Shown here in pieces: positions 11,188 to 21,065 of a stretch of 64,000 nucleotides of DNA. Source of the stretch: Halotalea alkalilenta (lineage in GTDB: Bacteria; Pseudomonadota; Gammaproteobacteria; Pseudomonadales; Halomonadaceae); contig NZ_CP015243.1 in assembly GCF_001648175.1 (NCBI RefSeq), forward strand, positions 2,604,001 through 2,668,000, read 5' to 3'. Position 1 is the first letter of the stretch, and the number at the start of each line of letters is the position of its first letter. The position numbers and the translations under genes were made by a program. The notes under the pieces are model-generated. The model was not told the DNA's origin. It ran no database searches and saw only the letters and a list, made by a program, of their open reading frames with translations.

Positions 11188-11469
11188 TCAGCGCGGTGCG
11201 AGCGTCCAGCCCATCTGGTTGAGGCAGTTGTCGACGCTCGAATCGCCTGGATTGGTGTAGAAACGGGTGCCGATGCCCATGGTCGAAATGCTCAGCCCCA
11301 GGCCGAACTCGTTGTCCAGGCTCGCGCGCCTCAGCCCTGAGTCGACGAAAGCCTGGCAGTCGGCCTGGTCTCCGGCCAGATCCTGGTGGGTGGAGTTGGG
11401 CCGGTGCCAATCCAGCGACGTGCATGCCGAGCAAGTCAGCGCGATGATGAGCAACACTCCCCGAGCCAC
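11188..11469 (-). CDS. Small lipoprotein-like protein (GTG start)
   Basis: 93 aa from a GTG start with GAGGAC upstream. The N-terminus GVLLIIALTCSACTS is a short hydrophobic signal with a Cys in lipobox-like context (SAC), although Cys at -3 is unusual. The mature region holds two more Cys (DCQAF, DNCLNQMGW) that could form a disulphide. It is convergent with the preceding lipoprotein gene, with 16 bp between stops. No family is recognised. The much longer open frame to 11943 is antisense to eutB and not believed. Confidence 0.6.
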   Translation of the reverse strand: MARGVLLIIALTCSACTSLDWHRPNSTHQDLAGDQADCQAFVDSGLRRASLDNEFGLGLSISTMGIGTRFYTNPGDSSVDNCLNQMGWTLAPR

Positions 11470-11526
11470 GTCCCGGTCCTCGCGATAGCCACTGTAGCGC
11501 CTCGGCAAAAGAAGAGGCTTCGTCCG

Positions 11527-11583
11527 GTATACTCCATTGCGCAGCGCGAAACGAGCCCGAGAGCCCCGTCTCCGGGGCTTTTC
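11527..11583 (+). promoter_or_regulatory. -10 element and terminator-like hairpin upstream of eutB
   Basis: A TATACT -10 element at 11527-11532 is followed 30 nt later by a 7-bp GC hairpin (11562-11568 with 11573-11579) and a TTTT run to about 11582. This would give a transcript of roughly 45 nt ending 118 bp before eutB, either an attenuated leader or a short RNA. The -35 is not clear. Confidence 0.45.
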
Positions 11584-11700
11584 AGACCTTTCGACTAGAC
11601 GCTCGCACCTGGCGTGGCATCGCCGCGGCGATTGACTTGGCGAATGGCGCGGCGGAGTCTGGTCCTGCAGATAACGACAAGCATGCAAGTAGGAGAGTCG

Positions 11701-13122
11701 ATGGGCGCATATCATATCGACGTCGGTGGACGTCGCTATCGCTTCGATCATCTTGGTGCGCTGATGGCGGCGGCGTCGCCGCGCCGGTCGGGAGACGAGC
11801 TTGCCGGCGTCGCGGCAGCCAGTGCGGAGGAGCGGGTTGCCGCCCAGCTGGCGCTGGCCGATCAGCCGCTCGATGTCTTTCTCGAGCAGCCGTTGATTCC
11901 CTATGAGGAAGACGAGATCACTCGGCTGATCTTCGATCGTCACGACCGTGGTGCCTTCGCCCCGGTCGCGGGGCTCAGCGTCGGCGAGTTTCGTGACTGG
12001 CTGCTATCGCCGGCGGCGAACGCTCAGAGCCTGGCTGCGCTTGCCGCTGGCCTCACCCCCGAAATGGTCGCCGCGGTTTCCAAGCTGATGCGGATCCAGG
12101 ATCTGGTTTTAGTGGCGCGCAAATGCCGGGTGGTGACCCGCTTTCGCAACACCATCGGGCTCGAGGGACGTATTTCGACCCGGCTGCAGCCCAACCACCC
12201 GACCGATCATCCGACCGGGATCGCGGCGAGTATTCTCGATGGGCTGCTCTACGCCAGCGGCGATGCGGTGATCGGGATCAACCCGGCGACCGACAACACC
12301 GGCGCGGTGATCACCCTGCTCAAGATGCTCGATGAAATCATCCAGCGCTACGAGATCCCGACCCAGAGCTGCGTACTTACCCACGTCACTACCGCGATCG
12401 CGGCGATCGAGCGCGGCGCGCCGACCGACCTGGTGTTCCAATCGATCGCTGGTAGCGAGGCGGCCAACCGCGGCTTCGGCATCGATCTCGCGCTGCTGCG
12501 CGAAGGGCGCGAGGCGGCGCTTTCGCTTTCACGCGGCGAGCTTGGCGACAACGTGATGTATTTCGAGACCGGCCAAGGCAGCGCGCTCTCGGCGGATGCT
12601 CATCACGGGCTCGACCAGCAGACCCTCGAGGCGCGCGCCTACGCGGTGGCGCGTGAGTTCAAGCCGCTGCTGGTCAATACGGTGGTCGGTTTCATCGGCC
12701 CCGAGTACCTGTTCGATGGCAAGCAGATCATTCGCGCCGGTCTCGAGGATCACTTCTGCGGCAAGCTGCTCGGCGTGCCGATGGGCTGCGATATCTGCTA
12801 CACCAACCATGCCGAAGCCGACCAGGACGACATGGACACCCTGCTGACCCTGCTCGGCGCCGCCGGTTGCAACTACATCATGGGCATCCCCGGGTCGGAC
12901 GACATCATGCTCAACTACCAGACCACCTCGTTTCATGATGCGCTCTACCTGCGCGAAGTGCTCGGGCTGCGCCCGGCGCCGGAGTTCGAGCGCTGGCTCG
13001 AGGAGAGCGGCATCTACGTCCATGGTGAAGGGGTGAGGGTGGCCGGCGAGCTGCCGCCGCGGTTCCAGCGAGTGCTGGACGACGCCGGCGCGGCCGTCCT
13101 CGAGCGAGGGCGGCACGCATGA
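11701..13122 (+). CDS. eutB: Ethanolamine ammonia-lyase large subunit
   Basis: Catalytic subunit of adenosylcobalamin-dependent ethanolamine ammonia-lyase, which converts ethanolamine to acetaldehyde and ammonia. It is 473 aa, slightly longer than E. coli EutB (453). Conserved stretches include ATDNTGAVITLLKMLDE, ETGQGSALSADAHHG and PMGCDICYTNHAEADQDDMD. The start MGAYHIDVGG follows AGGAG; the frame is open to 11614. eutC overlaps by 4 nt (ATGA). No microcompartment shell or aldehyde dehydrogenase genes are in the window, so this is the stand-alone type. Confidence 0.96.
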   Translation: MGAYHIDVGGRRYRFDHLGALMAAASPRRSGDELAGVAAASAEERVAAQLALADQPLDVFLEQPLIPYEEDEITRLIFDRHDRGAFAPVAGLSVGEFRDWLLSPAANAQSLAALAAGLTPEMVAAVSKLMRIQDLVLVARKCRVVTRFRNTIGLEGRISTRLQPNHPTDHPTGIAASILDGLLYASGDAVIGINPATDNTGAVITLLKMLDEIIQRYEIPTQSCVLTHVTTAIAAIERGAPTDLVFQSIAGSEAANRGFGIDLALLREGREAALSLSRGELGDNVMYFETGQGSALSADAHHGLDQQTLEARAYAVAREFKPLLVNTVVGFIGPEYLFDGKQIIRAGLEDHFCGKLLGVPMGCDICYTNHAEADQDDMDTLLTLLGAAGCNYIMGIPGSDDIMLNYQTTSFHDALYLREVLGLRPAPEFERWLEESGIYVHGEGVRVAGELPPRFQRVLDDAGAAVLERGRHA

Positions 13123-13928
13123 GCGAACCAGGCAGCGAGCACTCCTCGGTGGTGATAGCCAATCCGTGGCGCCGGCTTCGCCAGCATACCGACGCGCGCA
13201 TCGGCCTCGGGCGTGCCGGCGGCAGCCTGCCGACCGCCGCCCAGCTGGCGTTCCAGCTCGACCATGCCCAGGCCCGTGACGCAGTGCATCTGGCACTCGA
13301 CACCGAGCGGATGATCGAAGGGCTGGCCAAGCGCTTTCCGCTTGCGCTGCGGCTGCACAGCGTGGCGCGCGATCGCAGCGAGTACCTGCGCCGCCCCGAT
13401 TATGGCCGCCGCCTGGATGCCGAGTCCGAAGCCCAGCTGGCGGCGCTCGATCGCGCGCCATGTGATCTGTCGATCTGCGTGGTGGACGGGCTCTCGGCCA
13501 GGGCGATCCACGAGCATGCTCTGGCGTTTCTCGATGTCGCCTTGCCCAAGCTCGAACACCTGGGACTGCGGGCGGGGCCGGCGGCGTTGATCGAGCAGGG
13601 CAGGGTGGCGGTGGGTGATCCGGTCGGTGCGGCGCTGCGCGCACGGATGAGCGTGGTGCTGGTCGGCGAGCGTCCCGGCTTGAGCTCGCCCGACAGCCTC
13701 GGCGTCTACTTCACCTGGGACCCGCGCCCCGGCAGGCGCGACAGCGAACGCAATTGCATCTCCAACATTCGCCCGCGCGGGCAGAGCTTCGAGGCCGCCG
13801 CGCAGCTGCTCGCCTATCTGGCACGCGAAGCCTGCGCGCTCGGCGCCTCGGGGATAACGCTCAAGGATGACAGCGTCGCTGACTCAGAACTTGGCGACGG
13901 GCACCAAGGTAATTTCCTCTTGTCCTGA
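13119..13928 (+). CDS. eutC: Ethanolamine ammonia-lyase small subunit
   Basis: Small subunit needed for coenzyme B12 binding, 269 aa. It starts inside the eutB stop (ATGA), implying translational coupling. Family features are DARIGLGRAGGSLPTAAQLAFQ and the C-terminal TWDPRPGRRDSERNCISNIRP, conserved in EutC. It ends 9 bp from the convergent cobQ, so the enzyme sits directly beside the B12-making genes. Confidence 0.96.
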   Translation: MSEPGSEHSSVVIANPWRRLRQHTDARIGLGRAGGSLPTAAQLAFQLDHAQARDAVHLALDTERMIEGLAKRFPLALRLHSVARDRSEYLRRPDYGRRLDAESEAQLAALDRAPCDLSICVVDGLSARAIHEHALAFLDVALPKLEHLGLRAGPAALIEQGRVAVGDPVGAALRARMSVVLVGERPGLSSPDSLGVYFTWDPRPGRRDSERNCISNIRPRGQSFEAAAQLLAYLAREACALGASGITLKDDSVADSELGDGHQGNFLLS

Positions 13929-13937
13929 GCCTTGCCG

Positions 13938-15443
13938 CTAGGTTTGGGCGGCGCGGTAGAGCGGCGCGAGCAGCGGCTCTTCGAGGCAGCCCGGGCGCAG
14001 CGATGCGGCCAGCGCATCGGCGAGGCGGTCGATCTCATGCTCGCGCTGCATGCGGTAGTCGAAAGGCTCCGGCCGTTCGAGCCCGGCCCAGCCAAGCAGC
14101 GCCGCCAGTGCCTCGGGATGGTCGAAGAGCCCGTGCAGGTAGCTGCCGAGCACTCGATCGTCCATTGAGCGCTGGCCCTCCAGGCGCCCATCGTCGAGCT
14201 GGAAGGCCGCAAGCGGCGCGGCTGTCCGCGCGCTCTCGCCGACATGGATCTCATAACCCTCGATGCGCGCCTCGCCCCCACCGAGCAGGCTGCGGCCGCC
14301 GACCCGGCGAAGGGTCTTGTCCGCGGTGAGCAGGGTGCTGTGTTCGAGCAGGCCGAGCCCTTCGCTGCTGCCTGCCGGTCCTTCGACCCCGCCGGGATCG
14401 TCGATCCGGTGGCCGAGCATCTGGTAGCCGCCGCAGATTCCGAGCACTTTGCCGCCATAGCGCAGGTGACGCTCGATGTAACCCTGCCAGCCGCGCGCTC
14501 GCAGCCAGGCCAGATCGGCTCGAGTGTTCTTGCTTCCCGGCAGGATGAGCAGGTCGGCGGGCCCCGCCAGTTCGGGGCGCTTGGCGAAGCGCAGCGATAC
14601 CCCAGGGTGCAGGCGCAGCGGGTCGAAGTCGGTATCGTTGCTGATCCGCGGTGGGCTCGCCACCACCACCTGGAATTCGCCGCGCTGGGTGTCGCCGCCG
14701 CGCGACAGTCCGTCCTCGGCCTCCAGGTGGAACTCCTCCAGGTAGGGCACTACCGCCAGCACCGGCTTGCCGGTATGCGCCTCGAGCCACGCGAGCCCGG
14801 GTTCGAGCAGTTCGGGGTCGCCGCGAAACCGATTGATCACGAAGCCGCGGACGCGCTCGCGCTCTGCTTCGCAGAGCAGCGCCAGGGTGCCGACCAAGTG
14901 GGCGAATACGCCGCCGCGGTCGATGTCGCTGACCAGGATCACCGGGCAGTCCACCGCCTCGGCGAAGCCCATGTTGGCGATGTCGTTGGCGCGCAGGTTG
15001 ATCTCCGCTGGACTGCCGGCGCCCTCCACCAGCACCAGGTCATAGTCGCTTTCGAGTTCGCCGTGCAGCTCGACCACGGTCTCGAGCAGACGCGGCTTGA
15101 GCGCCTGATAGGCGCGAGCGGGATAGTGGCCGATCGCCCGTCCACGCACGATGACCTGGGCGCCTGTGTCGGAGTTGGGCTTGAGCAGAATCGGATTGAA
15201 GGCGGTCAGTGCCGGCACTCCGGCGGCCTGGGCCTGGACCGCCTGGGCCCGACCGATTTCACCGCCATCTTCGGCCACTGCGCTGTTGAGCGCCATATTC
15301 TGCGGTTTGAACGGGGCGACCTTGCGGCCCTGCCGTGCATGGAGCCGGCACAGCGCGGTGACCAGTGCGCTCTTGCCGGCGTCCGAGGTGGTGCCTTGGA
15401 CCATCAGCGTGGTGCTGGCGCGAAAGCGAGGCGTGTCGGGCAT
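13938..15443 (-). CDS. cobQ: Cobyric acid synthase
   Basis: Glutamine-dependent amidase that adds four amides to adenosylcobyrinic acid a,c-diamide (CobQ/CbiP). The N-terminal ATPase domain begins [20 protein letters not shown] with its P-loop; the C-terminal class I glutamine amidotransferase domain carries [14 protein letters not shown] (nucleophile Cys in the GICGGYQ motif) and a late His ([10 protein letters not shown]). The start at 15443 (MPDTPRF) has GGAG upstream; an alternative ATG at 15476 lacks one. It is the last gene of cobW-cobN-usp-cobQ. Confidence 0.95.
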   Translation of the reverse strand: MPDTPRFRASTTLMVQGTTSDAGKSALVTALCRLHARQGRKVAPFKPQNMALNSAVAEDGGEIGRAQAVQAQAAGVPALTAFNPILLKPNSDTGAQVIVRGRAIGHYPARAYQALKPRLLETVVELHGELESDYDLVLVEGAGSPAEINLRANDIANMGFAEAVDCPVILVSDIDRGGVFAHLVGTLALLCEAERERVRGFVINRFRGDPELLEPGLAWLEAHTGKPVLAVVPYLEEFHLEAEDGLSRGGDTQRGEFQVVVASPPRISNDTDFDPLRLHPGVSLRFAKRPELAGPADLLILPGSKNTRADLAWLRARGWQGYIERHLRYGGKVLGICGGYQMLGHRIDDPGGVEGPAGSSEGLGLLEHSTLLTADKTLRRVGGRSLLGGGEARIEGYEIHVGESARTAAPLAAFQLDDGRLEGQRSMDDRVLGSYLHGLFDHPEALAALLGWAGLERPEPFDYRMQREHEIDRLADALAASLRPGCLEEPLLAPLYRAAQT

Positions 15444-15496
15444 GTGACGCGGGCTCCAGGCGAGCGGGGCGCTCATGTTAGCAAAGCACGCGGCGC

Positions 15497-15952
15497 TCAG
15501 TCCTCGATGCCGAGCTTGTTCCTCGCCACCACCAGCACGTCGCAGGGCGCGTGGCGGGCAAGCCGCGCGGTACCGCCGCCGTCGAAGAACAGCGCCAGGG
15601 TATGGCGCGACTCGCCGCCGAGAATCAATAGCTCGAAGCCCTGCTCCTCGATCTCCGCGCCGATCTGTTCGTTGATCGACCCTCCCCGCAGGCGCAGCTG
15701 TCCCGGAGCGATGGGTGTTTCGAGCTGCTCGTTGAGCCGCTCGCGCCAGCCTTCGGCGGCTTCGATCAGTGTGGCGGGATCGGTCGGTAGCTCCGCGACC
15801 GCGCCTCGGAACGCGATTCGCCCTCCGCGCTCGACCACATGGAGCAGAGCGAGCCGGTCGCCCATCACTGCGGCGAAGCGCTGGGCGTGTTCGATCAGCG
15901 CAATGGCGAAGGGCGCATCGAGATCGACGGCAACGAGGATCTTGCGTGACAT
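15497..15952 (-). CDS. Universal stress protein family protein
   Basis: 151-aa UspA-fold protein ([27 protein letters not shown], with [16 protein letters not shown] late). The canonical G-x2-G-x9-G-S/T ATP motif is not intact here, so it may not bind ATP. The start has a GGAG site; the frame is open to 16126. It lies between cobN and cobQ in the same direction, an unusual place for a Usp gene, and may have a role tied to the chelatase operon or simply be carried along. Confidence 0.88.
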   Translation of the reverse strand: MSRKILVAVDLDAPFAIALIEHAQRFAAVMGDRLALLHVVERGGRIAFRGAVAELPTDPATLIEAAEGWRERLNEQLETPIAPGQLRLRGGSINEQIGAEIEEQGFELLILGGESRHTLALFFDGGGTARLARHAPCDVLVVARNKLGIED

Positions 15953-16037
15953 GGCAAACTCTCCGCAGTGGGCATCGGTAATTTTTTGCAACTCCCAGTC
16001 TAGCGCAGGCAGGTGGCCAATGAGGAACGCACTAAAC

Positions 16038-19000
16038 TCAATCCATGCGCTCCTCGCTGTCGTCGATCTCGAGCAGCATCGCTTCCAGCCGCTCGCGGCG
16101 CGATGGTTCGACCCGCCACATCCCACGCTGCGCCGCTTCCAGCAGGCGCTCGCCGATCTCCCGGCCGGCCTGGGGGTTGTGGTTGGCGAAGAACTCGCGG
16201 TTGAGCGGCGCTTCGAGCAGCGAGTCCTGGATCAGGTCGTACTGGTAATCATCGACGATCCCGGTAGTGGCGTCGAAGCCGAACAGATAGTCGACGCTAG
16301 CGGCCATCTCGAACGCGCCCTTGTAGCCATGCCTGCGCATCGCTGCCTGCCACTTCGGGTTGAGTAGCCGCGCGCGTACCACCCGGTTCAACTCCTCCTT
16401 CAGCGCCCGCACCCGGGGCCGGGCCGGATCGGCATGGTCGCCGAAGTAGAGCGCCGGCCGGCGGCCCTGCAGGGCGTTCGCCGCTGCCGCCATGCCGCCC
16501 TGGAACTGGGCGTAGTCGCCGGAGTCGAGCAGGTCATGCTCGCGGTTGTCCTGGTTGTGCAGGATCGCATCCAGCCCGGCGAGCCGAGTCTCGAACGCAT
16601 CGAAGTCGGCGCTGCCTTCGCTGGCGCCGTCGAGGCTCTGGCCGTAGGCGTAGCCGCCCCACTGGACGTAAGCGCCGCCGAGATCGCGCTCGCGCTCCCA
16701 GCTACCGCTGTCGAGCAGTCCCTGGATCCCCGCGCCGTAGGCGCCCGGCATGGCGCCGAAGATGCGATAGCTGGCCCGACGCCATGCGGTCGGAGGTGAT
16801 TCGCCCCGGCGCTGGAGTTCGGCGGCGCGGGTTTCGACCGCCGCCCGGATCGAATTGCCATCGCCCGGCTCCTGATAGTCGGCAAGCTTGCGTACCGCGG
16901 CGTCGAACAGGGCGATGACGTTGGGGAAGGCATCGCGGAACAGTCCCGAGACCCTGAGCGTGACGTCGACCCTCGGGCGGCCGAGCTGGAAGGCCGGGAT
17001 GATCCGGAAGTCGATCAGCCGCTGGCTGCCCGCCGCCCATACGGGCTCGATCCCGATCAGCGCCATCGCCTGGGCGATGTCGTCGCCGCCGGTGCGCATC
17101 GTCGCGGTGCCCCATACCGAGAGGCCGAGGCTGCGCGGATAGTCGCCGTGCTCCTGCAGGTAGCGCTCGATCAGCGCGTCGGCCACCTGCTGGCCCAGCG
17201 CCCAGGCGGTCTTGGACGGGATCGCGCGACTATCGACGGCGTAGAAGTTGCGCCCGGTGGGCAGTACGTCGAGCCGCCCGCGGGTCGGCGCACCGCTCGG
17301 CCCAGGGTCGACGAAGCGCCCGGCCAGGGCCTCGAGCAGCGCAAAGCGTTCGTTGGTCGCACTGCGCTCGAGCGCCGGCAGCAGCGACGCACGGGCGAAG
17401 TCGAGCACTGCGCGGGTCGTGGGCAGTGCCGCCAGTGACTCGCGGGCGTCCTCGCCGCCGGTTTCGAGGAGGATGTCGACCCATCCTCGCGCCAGCGCCT
17501 CCAAACGCTCGCGGGTGTCGCCGGTGGTGATCCATGGCGAAGCCACGGCCGCGCTCAGGGCGGCGGGGCGCGGTCCCTGCCAGCGCCCCTTGGCCGGGGC
17601 CAGTGGATCGTAGTCCCCGGGCAGGCCGAGATCCTTGGCCAGTGCGTGGAGCAGCCCGCACTCCGCAGCCTGCCCGCCGCGCGGCAGGCGCAGCAGTGCG
17701 ACCAGCGTCTCGACCAGCTCCGCGCGCGCCGGCAGTTCGCCGAGCACGTGCAGGCCGTTGCGGATCGAAGCCTCCTTGATTTCGCACAGGTAGGCGTCGA
17801 GCTCCTCGAGCAGCGCCTGGTCGTCACCTTCGGCATCGAGGCCCAGCTCCTCGGCCAGGTGGGTTTCGCGCACCTTGGCCGCGATCAGCGTCTTGAGCCT
17901 CGCCTCCCGGCGCGGATCGACACCCAGCGCCTGGTAGTACTCATCGGCGAGCTCCTCGAGCTCGGCAAGCTCGCCGTAGGTCTCGGCGCGTGCCATCGGC
18001 GGCATCAGGTGATCGATGATCACCGCCTGGGCGCGCCGCTTGGCCTGGGCGCCCTCGCCTGGATCGTTGACGATGAATGGATAGACGTGGGGCAGTGGAC
18101 CGAGGGCGATCTCCGGCCAGCAGGCGTTCGAGAGCGCCCCGCCCTTGCCTGGCAGCCACTCGAGGTTGCCGTGCTTGCCGACGTGGACCACTGCATCTGC
18201 CTGGAAGCGCTCGCGCAGCCAGAAGTAGAACGCCAGGTAGCCGTGGGGCGGCACCAGGTCGGGATCGTGGTAGAGCGCCTGCTGGTCGATGTCGAAGCCG
18301 CGCGCCGGCTGCACGCCGACGAACACGGCGCCGAATCGCCGGCCGCTGATCGTAAAGCGCCCGCTCGCGCCTTCGGCGCGAAAGCGCGGATCCTCAAAGG
18401 GCGCGCCCCAGCGTTCCAGCACTGCACTCTGGCACTCCTGCGGCAGACGCTCGAAGTGGCACAGGTACTGCTCGAGCGGCAGGCTCTCGCTGCTTGGGCG
18501 GTAGGCGAGGCCATCGAGCTGGTTGGTCACCGTGGCGCGCAGGTCTTCGAGCAGCGCATCGCCATCCTCAGGAGCGCCCTCGATCGCATAGCCCGCTTGC
18601 TCGAGCCAGCGCAGCAGGTTGATCGATGAGGCCGGGGTGTCGAGACCGACGCCGTTGCCGATCCGTGCATCGCTGGATGGATAGTTGGCCAGCACCAGGG
18701 CGATGCGTTTTTCGGCGTTGTCGAGTCTGGCGAGGCGGATCCAGGCCGCGGCGAGCCGGGCAACGAAGTTCGCCCGTTCAGGGTCGAGGACGAAGCGCAC
18801 GCTGTTGATCTGGCTGCGCTCGTGGCGCAGGGCAAGGCTTTTGAACGCTACCGCCCGGGTGATGATCCGGCCGTCGAGTTCGGGCAGGGTGACCTGCATG
18901 GCGAGATCGCGCGCGCGTAGTCCTCGGGCCTGACACGCCCACTCTTCGCGGGTGGTGCTGGCGAGCACCAACTGGAGCACCGGCACGCGACGCGAGAAGG

Positions 19001-19904
19001 GGCAATGGTATTCGCTCGGTTCAGCGGCGCTGCCGTCGTTGAGCTTTGATCCGATCGCAAAACCGGTGGCGTTGAAGATCAGCGCGCTCTCGCTGCGTTC
19101 GAGCAGGTGGTTGAGCGTCTCCAGGCAGCCGGCCTCCTTGAGCGAGGCGACCGCCAGCGGCAGCGTATTGAGCCCGGCCCGGTCGAGCACCTCGAGCAGG
19201 GCGTCGAACATCCCGGTGTCGGCGGCCTGCAAATGGCTGCGGTAGAGCACCAGCAGTACGCTCGGGCGGTCGGCGACTTCGCGCGAGCGCCACTCGGCCT
19301 GCCACTCCTCAAGGGTCGCTTCGCCCCGTCGAGGGTGATAGAGCAGCGCGCGCGGCAGCACTCGCGGTTCGCGCCAGCGGCAGGCGCCGGGTTCGAGCAG
19401 CTCGGCGCGGAGGAAGTCGTAGAGCGCCTGGGCGTTGACGCGTCCGCCCTCGCGCAGGTAGCGCCAGGCCCGATAGGCGCACTGCGCGCCGGCGTTGCCG
19501 GCTTCGAGCAGGCTCTTGTCCTCGTAGTCCTCGCCGGGTACCACGATCAGGCGACGCCCAGGGTGGTTCGACCACTCGATTAGCTGCTCGAGGCCGTAGC
19601 GCCAGTAGCTGGCGCCACCGAGCAGCGACAGCACCACCACCTCGGTACCGTTCGGCGCCTCGGCCGAGCGCGCGTCCAGCACCTTGTCGACGTAGAGATC
19701 GAACGCGGCCGGCTTGACCAGGTTGAGCCAGTTGGCCAGGCGTAGCGATGGGTAGCCGGCCGGCAGCGCTTCGGCGGTGTCGGCGAGCAGGCTCAGGGTG
19801 CTGTCGGCGGCGGAGAGGATCACCAGCCGCGCGGGCTGCTGGTCGAGATCGACGATCCCCTCATCATCGCTGAATCCTCCTGGCTGGGCGGCGAAAAGAT
19901 GCAT
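16038..19904 (-). CDS. cobN: Cobaltochelatase subunit CobN
   Basis: Large subunit (1288 aa) of the ATP-dependent aerobic cobaltochelatase that inserts cobalt into hydrogenobyrinic acid a,c-diamide; related to ChlH/BchH. Conserved segments include VHVGKHGNLEWLPGKG, WPEIALGPLPHVYPFIVNDPGEG and LGLSVWGTATMRTGGDDIAQAM. It starts 10 bp after cobW. Its partner here would be the fused ChlI/ChlD-type protein encoded at 24721-26451, since no cobST-type chelatase genes are in the window. Confidence 0.96.
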   Translation of the reverse strand: MHLFAAQPGGFSDDEGIVDLDQQPARLVILSAADSTLSLLADTAEALPAGYPSLRLANWLNLVKPAAFDLYVDKVLDARSAEAPNGTEVVVLSLLGGASYWRYGLEQLIEWSNHPGRRLIVVPGEDYEDKSLLEAGNAGAQCAYRAWRYLREGGRVNAQALYDFLRAELLEPGACRWREPRVLPRALLYHPRRGEATLEEWQAEWRSREVADRPSVLLVLYRSHLQAADTGMFDALLEVLDRAGLNTLPLAVASLKEAGCLETLNHLLERSESALIFNATGFAIGSKLNDGSAAEPSEYHCPFSRRVPVLQLVLASTTREEWACQARGLRARDLAMQVTLPELDGRIITRAVAFKSLALRHERSQINSVRFVLDPERANFVARLAAAWIRLARLDNAEKRIALVLANYPSSDARIGNGVGLDTPASSINLLRWLEQAGYAIEGAPEDGDALLEDLRATVTNQLDGLAYRPSSESLPLEQYLCHFERLPQECQSAVLERWGAPFEDPRFRAEGASGRFTISGRRFGAVFVGVQPARGFDIDQQALYHDPDLVPPHGYLAFYFWLRERFQADAVVHVGKHGNLEWLPGKGGALSNACWPEIALGPLPHVYPFIVNDPGEGAQAKRRAQAVIIDHLMPPMARAETYGELAELEELADEYYQALGVDPRREARLKTLIAAKVRETHLAEELGLDAEGDDQALLEELDAYLCEIKEASIRNGLHVLGELPARAELVETLVALLRLPRGGQAAECGLLHALAKDLGLPGDYDPLAPAKGRWQGPRPAALSAAVASPWITTGDTRERLEALARGWVDILLETGGEDARESLAALPTTRAVLDFARASLLPALERSATNERFALLEALAGRFVDPGPSGAPTRGRLDVLPTGRNFYAVDSRAIPSKTAWALGQQVADALIERYLQEHGDYPRSLGLSVWGTATMRTGGDDIAQAMALIGIEPVWAAGSQRLIDFRIIPAFQLGRPRVDVTLRVSGLFRDAFPNVIALFDAAVRKLADYQEPGDGNSIRAAVETRAAELQRRGESPPTAWRRASYRIFGAMPGAYGAGIQGLLDSGSWERERDLGGAYVQWGGYAYGQSLDGASEGSADFDAFETRLAGLDAILHNQDNREHDLLDSGDYAQFQGGMAAAANALQGRRPALYFGDHADPARPRVRALKEELNRVVRARLLNPKWQAAMRRHGYKGAFEMAASVDYLFGFDATTGIVDDYQYDLIQDSLLEAPLNREFFANHNPQAGREIGERLLEAAQRGMWRVEPSRRERLEAMLLEIDDSEERMD

Positions 19905-19914
19905 GGTGACCTCG

Positions 19915-20994
19915 TCAGGCCGTGGCGGGGGCGAGGTGGCGCTCGATCGCCTCGCGGTCGAGTTCGCGACCGATCACCACCAGCCGGGTGGCTCGCTGCT
20001 CCTGCTCGCGCCAGGGGCGATCGAAGTGACGCTGCAGGCGAGCGCCGACGGCATGGATGACCTGGCGCATTGGCTTGCCGGTGTCGACGAAGCCTTTGAC
20101 CCGGTAGATCGCATGCGCACCGATCAGCTCGGCGAGCAGCGACTCAAGCCGCTCGGAGTCCACCCGGCCGAGCTCGATCACCAGCCCGTCGAAGTCGTCG
20201 TGGGCGTGATGGTGGTCATGGCCCTCGGCGTGATGGTGATCGTGGTGGGTATGAAGCCGATCGATCCGCGCCTCTGCTTCGAGCCCGAGTCCGGTGATCG
20301 TCTTGGGGTCGCACTCACCGTGGGCGAGGAACAGCGTCTTGACGCTGGCCGGCAGACGCGCGGCGAGGCTATCGGCCACGCGCGCGCGCGCGGGCTCGTC
20401 GAGCAGGTCGCTCTTGCTCACCACCACCAGATCGGCCGCACCGAGCTGGTCGTCGAGCAGCTCGGCGAGGGTCGGGTCGTGGTCGAGGCTTTCGTCCGCC
20501 AGGCGCTGGGCCTCGACCCGCTGCTCGGAGTCGGCCATGCGACCGGCGGCGAAGGCGGGCCCATCGACCACCGTGATCACCGCATCGACGGTGCACGAGC
20601 GCTTGATCTCGGGCCAGTTGAAGGCCTGTACCAATGGCTTGGGCAGCGCCAGCCCGGAGGTCTCGATCAGGATATGGTCGATCTCGTCGCGACGCTCGAC
20701 CAGCTCGAGCATCACCGGCAGAAACTCTTCCTCGACGGTACAACAGATGCAGCCGTTGGCGAGTTCGTAGATTCCACCGCGACCCGCTTGCTCCTCGGCG
20801 GCGCAGTTCTCCACCGCGCAGCCGCGCAGCAGCTCGGCGTCGACGTCCAGTTCACCGAACTCATTGACGATCACCGCGATGCGCTTGCCCTGGGCGCGCT
20901 TGAGCAGCCCGGAGAGCAGGGTGGTCTTGCCGCTGCCGAGAAAGCCGGTGACCACGGTGGCGGGAATCTTGGCGAGGTTGGGGGTATGGGGCAT
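19915..20994 (-). CDS. cobW: CobW-type G3E GTPase metallochaperone
   Basis: 359-aa GTPase of the COG0523/G3E family, thought to deliver cobalt during B12 synthesis. It has Walker A GFLGSGKTTLLSGLL, the metal-binding motif GCICCTV, an SKSD base-recognition motif, and a His-rich stretch (HTHHDHHHAEGHDHHHAHDD) between the GTPase and C-terminal CobW_C domains. First gene of the leftward operon with cobN, 10 bp upstream of it. COG0523 members also serve Zn; the context argues for cobalt. Confidence 0.94.
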   Translation of the reverse strand: MPHTPNLAKIPATVVTGFLGSGKTTLLSGLLKRAQGKRIAVIVNEFGELDVDAELLRGCAVENCAAEEQAGRGGIYELANGCICCTVEEEFLPVMLELVERRDEIDHILIETSGLALPKPLVQAFNWPEIKRSCTVDAVITVVDGPAFAAGRMADSEQRVEAQRLADESLDHDPTLAELLDDQLGAADLVVVSKSDLLDEPARARVADSLAARLPASVKTLFLAHGECDPKTITGLGLEAEARIDRLHTHHDHHHAEGHDHHHAHDDFDGLVIELGRVDSERLESLLAELIGAHAIYRVKGFVDTGKPMRQVIHAVGARLQRHFDRPWREQEQRATRLVVIGRELDREAIERHLAPATA

Positions 20995-21040
20995 GAGGCT
21001 ATCCTTGGCGAGTGAATTGATTGGGCGCTGCCGACCGGCG

Positions 21041-21065
21041 TATGGTTAACCCAAATTTAACTATG
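21041..21065. promoter_or_regulatory. Imperfect inverted repeat in the cobW/MFS divergent region
   Basis: An A+T-rich imperfect palindrome with 9-nt arms, 7 of 9 paired (arms read TATGGTTAA and TTAACTATG), in the only A+T-rich patch between the divergent cobW operon and the MFS gene. A candidate operator for both; the protein is unknown. Confidence 0.35.

Noticed and set aside
11470..11943. Leftward extension of the small lipoprotein frame
   Set aside because: Antisense to the start of eutB, Arg-rich and without homology; the GTG at 11469 with its signal sequence fits better.
14244..16367. 707-codon rightward open frame
   Set aside because: Antisense to cobQ, usp and cobN; no family pattern.
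19777..21015. Long rightward open frame opposite cobW and the 5' end of cobN
   Set aside because: A typical antisense shadow of GC-rich genes; cobW and cobN on the other strand are certain.
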